Notes: generated from the sequence alone by a model not told the origin. DNA of 36,498 nucleotides from Bacteroidales bacterium (GCA_017429205.1 JAFRPH010000061.1:1-36498); one strand, 5' to 3'. Counted from the stretch's first letter, positions 7,932 through 17,426 are shown. Made by a program: numbers and translations.

Positions 7932-9612
7932 ATTCCACCTCGAAAGCGAATTCTTGATAGACGGGCTTTCCGTCTTCCGTGAAGCCCTCGGCAACGGCCT
8001 TGAAGCGACCGGCGTAGCCCGGCGTGTGGATTTCGATGCGGTAGTCGGAGCCGGCGTCCAGGTTCAGGACGGGGTGCCAATACAGGAGTTGGCGCAGGTC
8101 CTGACCCTCCCCTTCCGGGACGGCGCCGTTGTAGGCGACCGGATAGGCGACCCCCTGGAAGTCCACCACGCGCACATTGGCGGGGAAGTGGAGGGCGGTG
8201 ACGTAGTTTTTCTTGGTGATGAAGTTCACCAGCCCGTGGTAGGCGACCTTCCCGCAGACGAAAGACTGCAAGTAGATGTCCACGTCCTCGAGCAGCATCG
8301 CATCGAAGCCCAGCAGCAGGTCGAGGTCGCTCAGGACGACGCCGTCCATCATCACGAGGATGCTTCCCGTCCTGTCGAACCGCGACTGGACGGCGTCCGA
8401 GACGACCAGCTGCAGCTGCCAGACATCCTTCACCCGGCGGAGGCTGAGCTCAGGGATGATTTCCACCAGGACTTCCCGGACCGACGGGAAGCGGTTGTAG
8501 TCGTCCAGGTGATAGCGGCGATGGTCGACGGATTCGAGCAACAGGTCTTTCCGGCGAGTCATGAAGGTGGTCAGGGTATCGATGCGGAGGGCCTTTTCGG
8601 CGCGGAGGGCGGCCTTCCGGGACACGAGGTCCTGCCGCTGGACGGGGCTCAGGAGGAGCTTCGGCAGCGTCCCGGCCTCGGGATGGATGAAGGGACTCTC
8701 AAAGTCGATATATCCTTCCTTCCTGTCCAGCTGCGACACTTCGCTCACGATTTCCCGGTTGCCGTAGATGTTGGACGTATGATACCGGATGATGTCCGTT
8801 CCGTCGGCCCGGCCGATGTAGAGGCTGGCGGGATCCCCGGCCGTGGACAGGGTGGCTTCGGTGTAGTCGCTTTCCGCCCTCGCTCCCAGGAGACGGGCGG
8901 TGACGATTTCTCCATCATACTCGGTCACAGGATTCGCGCCGGGGCGGAGGCGGATATCGGCCGGAAGGGCATTCAGGAAGCTTTCCGGCGAGTTTTCCTG
9001 CGCGGCGGGACGAAGGTCGTCCTCGTGGCGGACGGACAGGCTCACCGAAGCCCTCGATCCGCCGTTGCTGAGGACCAGGGCGGCCGCGACGCCTTTCGGA
9101 AGGCGCGTCCGGGCGGAGAGCTGCAGCGCCCCCTGCGGGGCCGCTTCCGGCTGCGGCTGGGATTCATAGGCCGGTTCGTCCAGGATTTCGACGCCGTCCG
9201 GCACCCGGGCGGCGGAGGTGGTGTTGAAGACGGTCAGCAGGCGGGAACCCGCCATCCAGGGCGACCCTTCCTCCCCGGCGTTGACGGCGGTATAGGCGAC
9301 AAGCCGGTAGGTGCCGGTGGGAGCGGTGACGGGAATCCGGAAGGATCCGGCGCCCCGGCCTTCCAACAGGCCTATTTTGGCCGTACAGGCCGTTCCGGCC
9401 TCGGAAACGAGTTCCAGGTAGGATACGGCGCTTTCGTTCGAAAAACGGCCGTTTTCGTCCAGGCAGGTCAGGGAGCACCAGACGGCGTCGCCGGCGACAT
9501 ACACTTCCCGGTCGGTGGAGACATAGATGCGTTCCACGGGCACGGCGGCCGCCCCCTGGAGGATGCCGGCGCAGAGGGCCAGCATCGAAAGTATCATCCT
9601 TTTCATCGTCAT
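7930..9612 (-). CDS. Macroglobulin (MG2)-like exported protein with plug-like segment
   Basis: Exported protein of about 560 residues, last gene of the hflX-led run; its function is not known. A signal peptide (MKRMILSMLALCAGILQGAAA) is followed by an alpha-2-macroglobulin-type domain at about 28-130: ERIYVSTDREVYVAGDAVWCSL, then GAGSFRIPVTAPTGTYRLVAYT. Residues about 416-470 (ILVMMDGVVLSD, LLEDVDIYLQSFVCGKVAYHG, LVNFITKK) resemble a TonB plug domain without any barrel. The C-terminus (LYWHPVLNLDAGSDYRIEIHTPGYAGRFKAVAEG) is typical of such macroglobulin-like Bacteroidota proteins. The ATG at 9612 overlaps the upstream stop as ATGA; an ATG at 9606 has better spacing from GGGAAG and is an alternative start. 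It may help assemble, or dock onto, the receptor encoded in the same operon. Confidence 0.72.
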   Translation of the reverse strand: MTMKRMILSMLALCAGILQGAAAVPVERIYVSTDREVYVAGDAVWCSLTCLDENGRFSNESAVSYLELVSEAGTACTAKIGLLEGRGAGSFRIPVTAPTGTYRLVAYTAVNAGEEGSPWMAGSRLLTVFNTTSAARVPDGVEILDEPAYESQPQPEAAPQGALQLSARTRLPKGVAAALVLSNGGSRASVSLSVRHEDDLRPAAQENSPESFLNALPADIRLRPGANPVTEYDGEIVTARLLGARAESDYTEATLSTAGDPASLYIGRADGTDIIRYHTSNIYGNREIVSEVSQLDRKEGYIDFESPFIHPEAGTLPKLLLSPVQRQDLVSRKAALRAEKALRIDTLTTFMTRRKDLLLESVDHRRYHLDDYNRFPSVREVLVEIIPELSLRRVKDVWQLQLVVSDAVQSRFDRTGSILVMMDGVVLSDLDLLLGFDAMLLEDVDIYLQSFVCGKVAYHGLVNFITKKNYVTALHFPANVRVVDFQGVAYPVAYNGAVPEGEGQDLRQLLYWHPVLNLDAGSDYRIEIHTPGYAGRFKAVAEGFTEDGKPVYQEFAFEVE

Positions 9613-10799
9613 TCTTCCCAAAAATCAGGTACATCCTGCGTTCCACCCGCCGCGAAGCAGTCGTAGCAGCGGGCCTCTCCCCAGCCGTAGGGGCCTTCCT
9701 CTGACGGGTCCGAATTCGGCAGGGTATTCGGAATCAGGGGCATATATCCCTTGTTGTAGTAGTCACGCCAGCTGTTTTCTCCAATCAGGTTTCCATTCCG
9801 CAGGGGATATCTCAGCGCATAGGGGTTTCTCTCTCTCGTCAGGAGATATTGGCTTCCGATGTAGGCCCGCTGGGTGGTGGCGGTGGAAACGGTTACGTAC
9901 CCCAGGACCATCCGGTCCGGCTCGGTCTCACAGCGGAGGTTGCCCTGGATCTCGCCGGGATTCGGGGTGAACAGGTTGTCTCCCGCTCCGGTGCTTTCCT
10001 CCAGGTGCTGGAGGAAATCGTAGGTGCGCTTGTCGATGGTGCGGGCTTTCACCCGGATGCTGTAGCGGCGGAGGTTCCGGTCGTCATACCGGGAAAACGA
10101 GTGCAGGGGGAAATCCTTCACGCCGGAAGTGGACATGCCGGTATAGTTGACGGGAATCGGCAGGCCCTTGTCGAGCGACCGGAAGCACCAGTAGCGGTCC
10201 CAGGCATTGTCCCGGTATTCCGTGACGGTATTGGTCCTGGAATCGTAGTCGTAATTCAGGTAATACTCCGTATGGAACCGCCAGGTTTCGTCGAAGGAGA
10301 GGAGCAGATAGCCCGTTGCATCGGGGCCCCCGTCCAGGGTGACGTTCACCATGACGTCGTTCAGGTTGGCCCTGAAGTTGATTTTCTTGATGACGGGCGG
10401 GGTCAGCGGCTTGATCCAGTCGCTCGTGTACAACGCATCGTCCGTATTGACACACACGCGGTAGTTGTGGCCGACGGGGGCGTTTTCCGTGTGGAGGACA
10501 TACTTCGTCATCGGGATATGAGCATCTGTCTGCCCGTCGGAGGAGATGGTTCCCTCATATACGCCGCCTGCGTCGTCTTCGGCCCAGACGCGCTTGACGG
10601 GAATCTTGGGCCGGGCGTCGTCCGGGCCGGGCCATAGGGAGGACATGGACCCGACATAGACCGTGGACATCTCTCCGAGGACGAGGTTTCCGTCCACGAC
10701 GAGAACGCCTTCCGGAGCCTCCTCAAGATCCGGCTGATACGGGTAGATGCAGGCCGTCGCCAGGGAAAGGACGGCGAGAAGGGGCAGGATCTTTTTCAT
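9609..10799 (-). CDS. DUF4249-family lipoprotein
   Basis: A 396-residue predicted outer-membrane lipoprotein with signal sequence and lipobox LATAC (Cys17). The start of the mature protein (EEAPEGVLVVDGNLVLGEMSTVYVG) and the closing segment GEARCYDCFAAGGTQDVPDFW, with its two Cys, match the DUF4249 family (PF14054), usually encoded directly after a TonB-dependent receptor. Its start codon shares one base with the receptor stop (TGATG at 10801-10797), so the two are translationally coupled. By analogy with SusC/SusD it may be the surface partner of that receptor, but no substrate is known. Confidence 0.85.
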   Translation of the reverse strand: MKKILPLLAVLSLATACIYPYQPDLEEAPEGVLVVDGNLVLGEMSTVYVGSMSSLWPGPDDARPKIPVKRVWAEDDAGGVYEGTISSDGQTDAHIPMTKYVLHTENAPVGHNYRVCVNTDDALYTSDWIKPLTPPVIKKINFRANLNDVMVNVTLDGGPDATGYLLLSFDETWRFHTEYYLNYDYDSRTNTVTEYRDNAWDRYWCFRSLDKGLPIPVNYTGMSTSGVKDFPLHSFSRYDDRNLRRYSIRVKARTIDKRTYDFLQHLEESTGAGDNLFTPNPGEIQGNLRCETEPDRMVLGYVTVSTATTQRAYIGSQYLLTRERNPYALRYPLRNGNLIGENSWRDYYNKGYMPLIPNTLPNSDPSEEGPYGWGEARCYDCFAAGGTQDVPDFWEE

Positions 10800-13700
10800 C
10801 AGAACAGGATGTTGAGGTTGACGTACGGAATCTGGGTGGCGAACACCGACAGCATATAGCCATTGGCCACCCCGGAATCGTTCTTGAAGAAGACCGAGTA
10901 CGGGTTCTTGCGGCCGGTGACGTTGTATACGCCCACGGTGATGGTCGTGTGGAAGGCGGCCTTCAGGTAGTGGCCCGGGTCGATGTTGAAGGCGATGTCG
11001 GTGCGGAAGTAGTCCGGGATCCGGAACGAGTTGCGCTCGTCATAGGCCATGCGCCAGTTGCCGCCATACCAGTACGTGCCGATGGGAACCGTGACCGGCC
11101 GGCCGGTGGAATAATCCACGTTCACCGAGAAGCTGTACCGGTGCGTCAGGGCGAAGTTCGTCACGAGCTTGAACTCGTGCGGCTTGTCATAGGGGGCGTT
11201 GTACCAGTCGCCGCCGGCGATGGTCTCGTTGCCGCGGTCCTGCATCTCTTTCTGGTGGGCGCGGGAGTAGGTGTAGGAGAGCCAGCCGGTGATCTTGCCG
11301 GTGGTTTTCTTGGCCATCACTTCCACGCCGTAGGCCCGTCCGAATACCGGGATGAGGTCGTCGGCCAGGTCCGGGTTCATGGCCAGCTGCGCGCCCGGCC
11401 GGAAGTCCAGGGCGAAGCGGGTCCGCTTGTAATAGAGTTCGGCGGAAAAGTCGATGCCGGTGTTCAGTTCCGTCCAGTATACGCCGCCGGCGCCCTGCCA
11501 GCCCCAGGTGGGCTTGATGGCCGCGTCGCTGAGCTTCCAGGTATCCATCGGGGAAACCGCGGAAGTGTTGGAAATCAGGTGGATATACTGGGTGAGCGAG
11601 TTCAGGCCGGCCTTGAAGGAGAGGTTCTCGAGGGGCGAGTATTTGAGGGCCAGCCGCAGGTCGGGCAGGCCGAAATAGACGGTTTCGTCCTTGAGGGCGA
11701 AGAAGGTGGAAATGCGGACGCCGCCCTCGAGGGAGAACTCGTCCGTCGGCTTCCAAGTGTCGGACAGGTAGAAGGCCGGCTCCTCGGCGTTCTCTCGCTT
11801 GAGGGTACGCGCCCTGACCATAGAATCGAACCCGAAGGGCGTCAGGATGCCGGGGTCCAGCATGTAGTGCGTCATGTGCATGCCCCAGGCGAGTTCGTGG
11901 TAGAGCCCCAGCTGCCGTTTCCGGTCCATGCGGAGGAAGACCTGGCGGATGTAGGTGTCCAGGTCGTAGGCGCCTCCCTCCCACTCGTGGGCGGAGAGAC
12001 GGTTCGTATAGCGGTCGTAACCGGCGCTCACCTCCGTGCGTCCGATCTTGGAACGGTGATTCCATACGACGGAAGCGTTCACGTTATTGTAGCGGAAGGT
12101 CGTGTCGCCGCCGAAGGAGAAACGGTCGTTGGCGTAATAGCCGTATACGTGGAGGGAATTGTTTGCGTCGAACCGGTGGGTGAGGCCGAAGTTCGCATCC
12201 TCGAAGCCCGCCGACCCCCCGGAATACGCACTGTTCTTGGGCAGCCGCTTCATGATCCAGTCGGAGTAGGTGATACGGCCGCCGGCATTGACGGAGGTCT
12301 TCCCCTTGACGATGGGCCCTTCCACCTGCAGCCGGCTCGTCAGGACGCCGATGCCGGCGGAACCCTTCCAGTGCTGCATGTCGCCGTCCTTGGAATCCAC
12401 CCGGAGGACCGAGGACACGCGGCCGCCGTATTCGGCCGGAATCGAGCTCTTGTACAGCTCCACGTTGGATACGATGTCGGGATTGAAGGCGGAGAAGATG
12501 CCGAACAGGTGCGTGGGGTTGTAGATGGTGCTGCCGTTGAACAGGATGAGGTTCTGGTCGGCGCTGCCGCCGCGGACGTTGAAGCCGCCGGACGCCTCGC
12601 CCACGCTCTTGACGCCGGGGAGGGTGAGGACGGCCTTGATCACGTCCCCTTCGCCGAAGGCCGACGGAATCTTGTTCATCGTCTTCACGCTCACCTTTTC
12701 CACGCCCATCTCCGTGTTCCGGTGCTGGGCCATGCTTTCGGCCGAGACGACGGCCTCCTTGAGCATCGTCACTTTCTCGGTCATCACGACGTTCAGGCCG
12801 CCGTCGGAGCGGACCACGACGCGGAGGGCGAGGTCCTCCTTGCCGTCGGCGCTGAAGTTCAGGACATTCTCGCCGCCGGGCAGGCTGAGGGTGTAGTTTC
12901 CGCGCCGGTCCGTCCGCGTATAGCTTTTCGTGTTGTCATCGAAGACCACGACCCCGTACAGGGGCTCGCCGGTTTCGGCTTCCGTCACGGTTCCGTGCAC
13001 GCTTTTCATCGCCTTTCCCTTGTCCACGGCCGCGTCGCCGATGGTGTAGACTTTGTTCCGGTAGGTGGCGAGGGCGGGGGCGTCCACATACTGGACGACG
13101 GTCGTATCTTTCTGTTTCTCAGAGAAATACGATTCCGGAAGGCCGATTCCGGTGCCGGGCAGGTCGGCCGGGGTGGCGGCCCCGTATACCGGCGCTTCGG
13201 AGACGGCGTGCCAGCGGACGGCATCGACCGTAAGGAGCGGATCTCCCGCGGGTTCCTTCAATAGTTTTTTCAGCGTGCGTTTCCGGATTTTCCGGACGGC
13301 GCCGTTTTCCAGCACGTAGAAGTTCTCTTCCTGCTGGAAGTAGTTCGGGACCGAGGGGTTGAAGTCGTCCGTCTCCTCGCCGATGGCCCGCCAGCCTCCT
13401 CCCCCGTTCGCGTCGAACCGGAGGTTTTTCCGCACCTGCCGCAGGATGGGTTTCCGCCCGTTTCGGAGCACCTCGAAGAAGCCTTCCGGCGCTTCCTTCC
13501 ATCCCAGGTACTGCAGGTTCACGAACAGGGTTTCTCCCATCGTGAACCAGGCGACCTGGTCGCGGTAAACCACCACGGGCGTCGTTCCCTCGAGGGGACG
13601 GACCTGCAGCTCGTTCATATAGGCGTCCACGTTCAGGGAGATGTCCTCGTACTGCTTGCCGTTGTACCAGACGGTACCCTGCTGGAAAGCCTTGCGGCCC

Positions 13701-13855
13701 CAGAAGTAGGTTCCGTTGTACTTGAACGGATAGGTGGCCGGCAGTTTTCCGCGGAAGATGCCCGAAAACACGGCCGCCTCGTCTTCGCTTTGCGCCGCGG
13801 CCGTTCCGGCCAGGGAGAGCAGCGCCAAAGCGAGGAGAATTGTTCGTTTTACCAT
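10799..13855 (-). CDS. TonB-dependent receptor with long N-terminal extension
   Basis: Outer-membrane receptor of 1018 residues. A signal peptide (to about residue 21) is followed by an extra region at about 23-283, which includes GTVWYNGKQYEDISLNVDAYMNEL-type sequence that I recognise only as resembling stand-alone Bacteroidota hypothetical proteins. Then come a carboxypeptidase-like domain at about 284-360 (VHGTVTEAETGEPLYGVVVFDD), a TonB-box-like LKEAVVSAE at 365-373, a plug domain at about 385-495 (GGFNVRGGSADQNLILFNG, IPAEYGGRVSSVLRV), and the barrel, ending LNILF. The start ATG lies inside the end of hflX (7-nt overlap) and the stop overlaps the DUF4249 start. The operon carries no metal- or sugar-specific gene, so the ligand is unknown. 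Confidence 0.9.
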   Translation of the reverse strand: MVKRTILLALALLSLAGTAAAQSEDEAAVFSGIFRGKLPATYPFKYNGTYFWGRKAFQQGTVWYNGKQYEDISLNVDAYMNELQVRPLEGTTPVVVYRDQVAWFTMGETLFVNLQYLGWKEAPEGFFEVLRNGRKPILRQVRKNLRFDANGGGGWRAIGEETDDFNPSVPNYFQQEENFYVLENGAVRKIRKRTLKKLLKEPAGDPLLTVDAVRWHAVSEAPVYGAATPADLPGTGIGLPESYFSEKQKDTTVVQYVDAPALATYRNKVYTIGDAAVDKGKAMKSVHGTVTEAETGEPLYGVVVFDDNTKSYTRTDRRGNYTLSLPGGENVLNFSADGKEDLALRVVVRSDGGLNVVMTEKVTMLKEAVVSAESMAQHRNTEMGVEKVSVKTMNKIPSAFGEGDVIKAVLTLPGVKSVGEASGGFNVRGGSADQNLILFNGSTIYNPTHLFGIFSAFNPDIVSNVELYKSSIPAEYGGRVSSVLRVDSKDGDMQHWKGSAGIGVLTSRLQVEGPIVKGKTSVNAGGRITYSDWIMKRLPKNSAYSGGSAGFEDANFGLTHRFDANNSLHVYGYYANDRFSFGGDTTFRYNNVNASVVWNHRSKIGRTEVSAGYDRYTNRLSAHEWEGGAYDLDTYIRQVFLRMDRKRQLGLYHELAWGMHMTHYMLDPGILTPFGFDSMVRARTLKRENAEEPAFYLSDTWKPTDEFSLEGGVRISTFFALKDETVYFGLPDLRLALKYSPLENLSFKAGLNSLTQYIHLISNTSAVSPMDTWKLSDAAIKPTWGWQGAGGVYWTELNTGIDFSAELYYKRTRFALDFRPGAQLAMNPDLADDLIPVFGRAYGVEVMAKKTTGKITGWLSYTYSRAHQKEMQDRGNETIAGGDWYNAPYDKPHEFKLVTNFALTHRYSFSVNVDYSTGRPVTVPIGTYWYGGNWRMAYDERNSFRIPDYFRTDIAFNIDPGHYLKAAFHTTITVGVYNVTGRKNPYSVFFKNDSGVANGYMLSVFATQIPYVNLNILF

Positions 13856-15033
13856 AAAAAATTATTGAATGGATACCGGCCTGCGTGGATTTCCGCCACC
13901 ATTTTGTACAGGTCGTTCCTCAGCTTGTCTATGCCGATTTTCTGCGTCGCGGAGATGAAGATGCATGGCGTCTTCTCCTGCGCGATCCAGCTGTTCTTAA
14001 GTTCGTCCAAGGTGCGGTTCTTGGCTTCCTTGGGCGTGAGGGAGAACTCGTCGTAGGGCTCGTAGGTGTAGGCATCGACCTTGTTGAACACGACGAAAAC
14101 GGGTTTGTTCGCCGCGCCGATGTCCCGGAGGGTCTGTTCCACCACCTGCATCTGTTCTTCGAAGTCGGGATGGGAGATGTCCACGACGTGTACGAGGATA
14201 TCGGCCTCCCGGACCTCGTCCAGGGTGCTCTTGAAGGCCTCGACCAGCTGCGTGGGCAGTTTCCGGATGAAGCCGACGGTGTCGGACAGCAGGAACGGGC
14301 AGTTCTCGATGACCACCTTCCGGACGGTCGTGTCGAGGGTGGCGAAGAGCTTGTTCTCTGCGAAAACATCGGATTTCGCCAGGATGTTCATCAGCGTGCT
14401 CTTGCCGACGTTCGTGTAGCCGACGAGCGCGAGGCGCACCAGGGAGCCACGGTTGCTGCGCTGGGTGGCCATCTGGCGGTCGACCTTCTTCAGGTCCTCC
14501 TTGAGCTTCGAAATCCGCTGCTTGACGATTCGGCGGTCCACCTCGATCTGGGTTTCACCCATACCACCGCGGGTGCCCATGCCGCCGCGCTGCCGCTCCA
14601 AGTGCGTCCACATACCGGCGAGACGGGGCAACATGTATTGATAATGAGCCAGTTCCACCTGCATCTTGGCATAGGAGGTCTTGGCCCGCTGGGCGAAAAT
14701 CTCGAGGATGAGGCTCGTCCGGTCGATGACGTCGGAGCACTCGATGATCTTCTCGATGTTGCGCTGCTGGGTGCCGGTGAGCTCGTCGTCGAAGATGACA
14801 TACTGGATCTCGTTCTCTTCGCAGTATGCCTTGATTTCCTGGAGCTTGCCCGTGCCGATGTACGTGGCCTTATCGGGCCGGTCCATCCGCTGCATATACA
14901 TCTTGTCGCCGATGGCGCCGGCCGTCTCGGCCAGGAACTGGAGCTCGTCCAGATATTCCTGCACCTTGCGCTCCCCTCCCTTCTCCAGGACCACGCCTAC
15001 GAATACCGCTTTTTCTGTCTTGAATTGACTCAT
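13849..15033 (-). CDS. hflX: Ribosome-associated GTPase HflX
   Basis: GTPase that binds the 50S subunit and helps split or rescue stalled ribosomes, especially under stress. The 394-residue product has the HflX N-terminal domain, then the glycine-rich joint (ERQRGGMGTRGGMGETQIEVDRR, about 147-168) and a coiled-coil linker. The G domain has G1 GYTNVGKS at 205-212, the ATLDTTVR switch I segment, G3 DTVGF at 251-255 and G4 NKVD at 317-320. It heads the minus-strand run and has a promoter-like -7 box 35-42 bp upstream. Its 3' end overlaps the receptor gene by 7 nt, an odd partner for a translation factor. Confidence 0.96.
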   Translation of the reverse strand: MSQFKTEKAVFVGVVLEKGGERKVQEYLDELQFLAETAGAIGDKMYMQRMDRPDKATYIGTGKLQEIKAYCEENEIQYVIFDDELTGTQQRNIEKIIECSDVIDRTSLILEIFAQRAKTSYAKMQVELAHYQYMLPRLAGMWTHLERQRGGMGTRGGMGETQIEVDRRIVKQRISKLKEDLKKVDRQMATQRSNRGSLVRLALVGYTNVGKSTLMNILAKSDVFAENKLFATLDTTVRKVVIENCPFLLSDTVGFIRKLPTQLVEAFKSTLDEVREADILVHVVDISHPDFEEQMQVVEQTLRDIGAANKPVFVVFNKVDAYTYEPYDEFSLTPKEAKNRTLDELKNSWIAQEKTPCIFISATQKIGIDKLRNDLYKMVAEIHAGRYPFNNFLW

Positions 15034-15067
15034 TCTTTCTTTAAATCACGAACATTGTCTTATCTTA

Positions 15068-15075
15068 CAAAGATA
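15068..15075 (-). promoter_or_regulatory. Bacteroides-type -7 box for hflX
   Basis: On the minus strand the bases read TATCTTTG, matching TAnnTTTG. A TTTG lies 23 nt upstream (15102-15099), slightly wider than the usual 19-21. A start near 15064 would leave a leader of about 30 nt. Confidence 0.5.
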
Positions 15076-15088
15076 TTTATTTTATTTG

Positions 15089-15096
15089 TAGATTTG
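15089..15096 (+). promoter_or_regulatory. Bacteroides-type -7 box for ybeY-mnmG
   Basis: TAGATTTG matches TAnnTTTG and lies 15 bp before the ybeY ATG, predicting a leader of only about 10 nt. No -33 TTTG is at the proper spacing. It lies between the -7 and possible -33 boxes of the divergent hflX promoter, so the two polymerases would compete for the same DNA. Confidence 0.45.
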
Positions 15097-15111
15097 CACA
15101 AAATTTCCGCT

Positions 15112-15531
15112 ATGGTCTCTTACTTCACCGAAGATACGAAGTTCGCCTTCAAGGAGAAGCGCCTCACTAACCGCTGGCTCAAGCTCGTGGCCGAGAGTGA
15201 GATCCGCCGCCTGGGCGACATCTCGATCATTTTCTGCTCGGACAACTACATCCTGGACGTGAACATGAAGTACTTGCAGCACGACTACTTCACGGACATC
15301 ATCACGTTCGACTACTGCGAGGGCGACCGCCTGAACGGCGACCTTTTCATCAGTGTCGATTCCGTCCGGGAGAACGCGGCCTTCTATGGAACCGAGTTCG
15401 AGAACGAACTCAACCGGGTGATTGTCCATGGTGTCCTGCACCTGATTGGCTATGACGACCATACCAAGGAAGACATCGCCGTGATGCGCTCCAAGGAGAA
15501 TTACTATCTTTCCCTCCGGGAGCTCGTATGA
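15112..15531 (+). CDS. ybeY: Endoribonuclease / rRNA maturation factor YbeY
   Basis: Zinc-dependent endoribonuclease family involved in 16S rRNA 3'-end maturation and ribosome quality control. The 139-residue protein is typical of short YbeY proteins and carries the metal motif [12 protein letters not shown] at 106-117. The first two ligands are His106 and His110; at the usual third position (+10) there is Asp116, with His117 next to it. The ATG at 15112 is the first start after the stops and AT-rich promoter region. The stop overlaps the mnmG start as ATGA, so translation is coupled to another RNA-maturation gene. Confidence 0.93.
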   Translation: MVSYFTEDTKFAFKEKRLTNRWLKLVAESEIRRLGDISIIFCSDNYILDVNMKYLQHDYFTDIITFDYCEGDRLNGDLFISVDSVRENAAFYGTEFENELNRVIVHGVLHLIGYDDHTKEDIAVMRSKENYYLSLRELV

Positions 15532-17426
15532 CCTCTCGCTTCGACATCATCGTCGTCGGCGGCGGACACGCCGGCTGCGAAGCCGCAATGGCCGCGGCTT
15601 CGCTCGGCTCGTCCGTCCTCCTGGTTTCCCCCGACCTGAACGGCTTTGCGAAGATGTCGTGCAACCCGGCGGTGGGTGGAATCGCCAAAGGACAGATCGT
15701 CCGGGAGATCGACGCACTCGGTGGATGGACCGGCGTGGTCACGGATGCGGCGACGCTCCAGTTCCGGATGCTCAACCGCTCCAAGGGCCCCGCGATGTGG
15801 AGTCCGCGCGCGCAATGCGACAAACTCGCGTTTTCTCTGAAATGGCGTGAAGTGTTGTTAAGTTGCACTAACTTAAGTATTTACGCGGATTTTGTCGAAA
15901 ATCTTCTCTTTGAGAATGGCGTTTTGGCGGGCGTCCGTACGATTACCGGGGCAATTTTCAAATCTCAAGCGGTTATTTTGACCGCCGGTACGTTCTTGAA
16001 CGGCAAGATGTTCATCGGCCCGCACTCTTTTGAGGGAGGGCGCATCGGAGAGCTCTCGGCCTATCACGTCTCCGACCAGCTTGCCGCCCTCGGCATTCCG
16101 ACCGCCCGGATGAAGACCGGCACTCCCCCGCGGATCGATGTCCGCTCGGTAGACCTGACGAAACTGCCTGTCCAGGTCGGCGACCCCGAACCCGCTCGCT
16201 TCTCCTTCCTCGACATTCCCTCTGCGATTCAGCCTTCTGTCATTTCGACCAAGGCCGCAGGCCGCGTGGAGAAATCTCTCCCGCAGATGGACTGCTACAT
16301 CCTCCATACGAACGAGGCCGTTCACGACATCCTTCGCTCCGGCTTTGACCGATCTCCCCTGTTCACAGGCCTGATCCACGGTCGCGGCCCGCGCTACTGC
16401 CCGAGCATCGAGGACAAGCTCCGCACCTTTGCTGACAAGGATTCTCACCAGCTTTTCCTGGAGCCTGAGGGTCGGAATAATGATGAGTACTACTTGCAGG
16501 GGTTCTCGTCCTCGCTGCCGTTGGACGTGCAGTTGGATGCCTTGCATGCCATACCGGGGCTCGAGAATTGTGTGGTCTTTAAGCCGGCCTATGCGGTGGA
16601 ATACGATTACTTCGATCCTCAGTATCTGCATTATTCTCTTGAATCTCGCGTTGTCGACGGGCTGTTCCTTGCTGGCCAGGTCAATGGTACGACGGGTTAT
16701 GAAGAAGCCGCCGCGCAAGGTTTGATGGCGGGGATCAATGCCCATCGGAAGCTGAAAGGGGAGGAACCGTTCATCCTTCGCCGGGACCAGGCGTACATCG
16801 GCGTACTCATTGATGACCTCATCAATAAGGGAGTGGACGAGCCTTATCGGATGTTTACATCCCGCGCTGAATACCGCATTCTGCTGCGTCAGGACAATGC
16901 TGACTTCCGTTTGACGGAGCTTTCGCATGAGATTGGTTTGGCTTCTGAGGAGCGCTATGCGGTCGTTTGCCGCAAGAAAGAACAGGTCGCAGAGCTTCAG
17001 GAATATTGCGAATCGAAGAAGGTCCGTGCCGATCTCGTGAATGAGTTTCTGGAATCTGTGGGCTCCGCTCCCCTATCTGATTCTCGTAAATTGGCAGAAC
17101 TCGTTTCTCGCCCTGAACTCTCATTGGCCGACCTGATGAAAATTGTTCCACATGGAACATTTTCTCCGGAAGTTGTGGAATCTGTCGAGATTGGAATCAA
17201 GTACGCGGGTTACATCGAGCGCGAAAAGCAGCAAGCCGAAAAGAACAATCGGCTGGAATACATCAAGATTCCCGCCGACTTTGACTTCGATAAAGTCCAG
17301 AGTCTTTCCATCGAATGCCGCCAGAAACTGAAGCGCTACCGCCCTTCTACCATCGCTCAAGCCTCCCGCATCTCCGGTATCTCCCCCGCCGACATCTCCG
17401 TCCTTCTCGTCTACTTCGGCCGTTAA
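15528..17426 (+). CDS. mnmG: tRNA uridine-5-carboxymethylaminomethyl modification enzyme MnmG (GidA)
   Basis: FAD-dependent enzyme that, together with the GTPase MnmE, modifies the wobble uridine U34 of several tRNAs in the cytoplasm. The length, 632 residues, is standard. It begins with the FAD-binding [10 protein letters not shown] fold (about 11-20), and contains [23 protein letters not shown], the [11 protein letters not shown] segment and the C-terminal helical domain ending [29 protein letters not shown]. Its start is coupled to ybeY (ATGA). Two palindromic parS-like sites lie at its 3' end: one inside the gene at 17144-17159, encoding VPHGT, and one just after the stop. MnmG genes are near the replication origin in many, though not all, bacteria. 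Confidence 0.98.
   Translation: MTSRFDIIVVGGGHAGCEAAMAAASLGSSVLLVSPDLNGFAKMSCNPAVGGIAKGQIVREIDALGGWTGVVTDAATLQFRMLNRSKGPAMWSPRAQCDKLAFSLKWREVLLSCTNLSIYADFVENLLFENGVLAGVRTITGAIFKSQAVILTAGTFLNGKMFIGPHSFEGGRIGELSAYHVSDQLAALGIPTARMKTGTPPRIDVRSVDLTKLPVQVGDPEPARFSFLDIPSAIQPSVISTKAAGRVEKSLPQMDCYILHTNEAVHDILRSGFDRSPLFTGLIHGRGPRYCPSIEDKLRTFADKDSHQLFLEPEGRNNDEYYLQGFSSSLPLDVQLDALHAIPGLENCVVFKPAYAVEYDYFDPQYLHYSLESRVVDGLFLAGQVNGTTGYEEAAAQGLMAGINAHRKLKGEEPFILRRDQAYIGVLIDDLINKGVDEPYRMFTSRAEYRILLRQDNADFRLTELSHEIGLASEERYAVVCRKKEQVAELQEYCESKKVRADLVNEFLESVGSAPLSDSRKLAELVSRPELSLADLMKIVPHGTFSPEVVESVEIGIKYAGYIEREKQQAEKNNRLEYIKIPADFDFDKVQSLSIECRQKLKRYRPSTIAQASRISGISPADISVLLVYFGR
17144..17159. other. parS-like site inside the mnmG 3' end
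   Basis: TGTTCCACATGGAACA differs from the perfect site at 17430 only at one central base (A for G). It lies 286 bp from that site. It falls in codons for I-V-P-H-G-T-F, so protein constraint alone could explain part of the match. Confidence 0.5.

Noticed and set aside
2949..7994. Very long open frame on the minus strand opposite susC and susD
   Set aside because: It is the mirror of strongly biased GC-rich coding sequence on the plus strand. The translation has no family signature, whereas the plus strand gives clear SusC and SusD. Similar antisense frames lie opposite glyS (20666-22705) and the barrel genes (26147-28183).
13885..15111. Plus-strand frame running through hflX into ybeY, suggesting a long ybeY fusion
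   Set aside because: The upstream part is antisense to hflX and crosses the AT-rich promoter region. YbeY is complete from the ATG at 15112.
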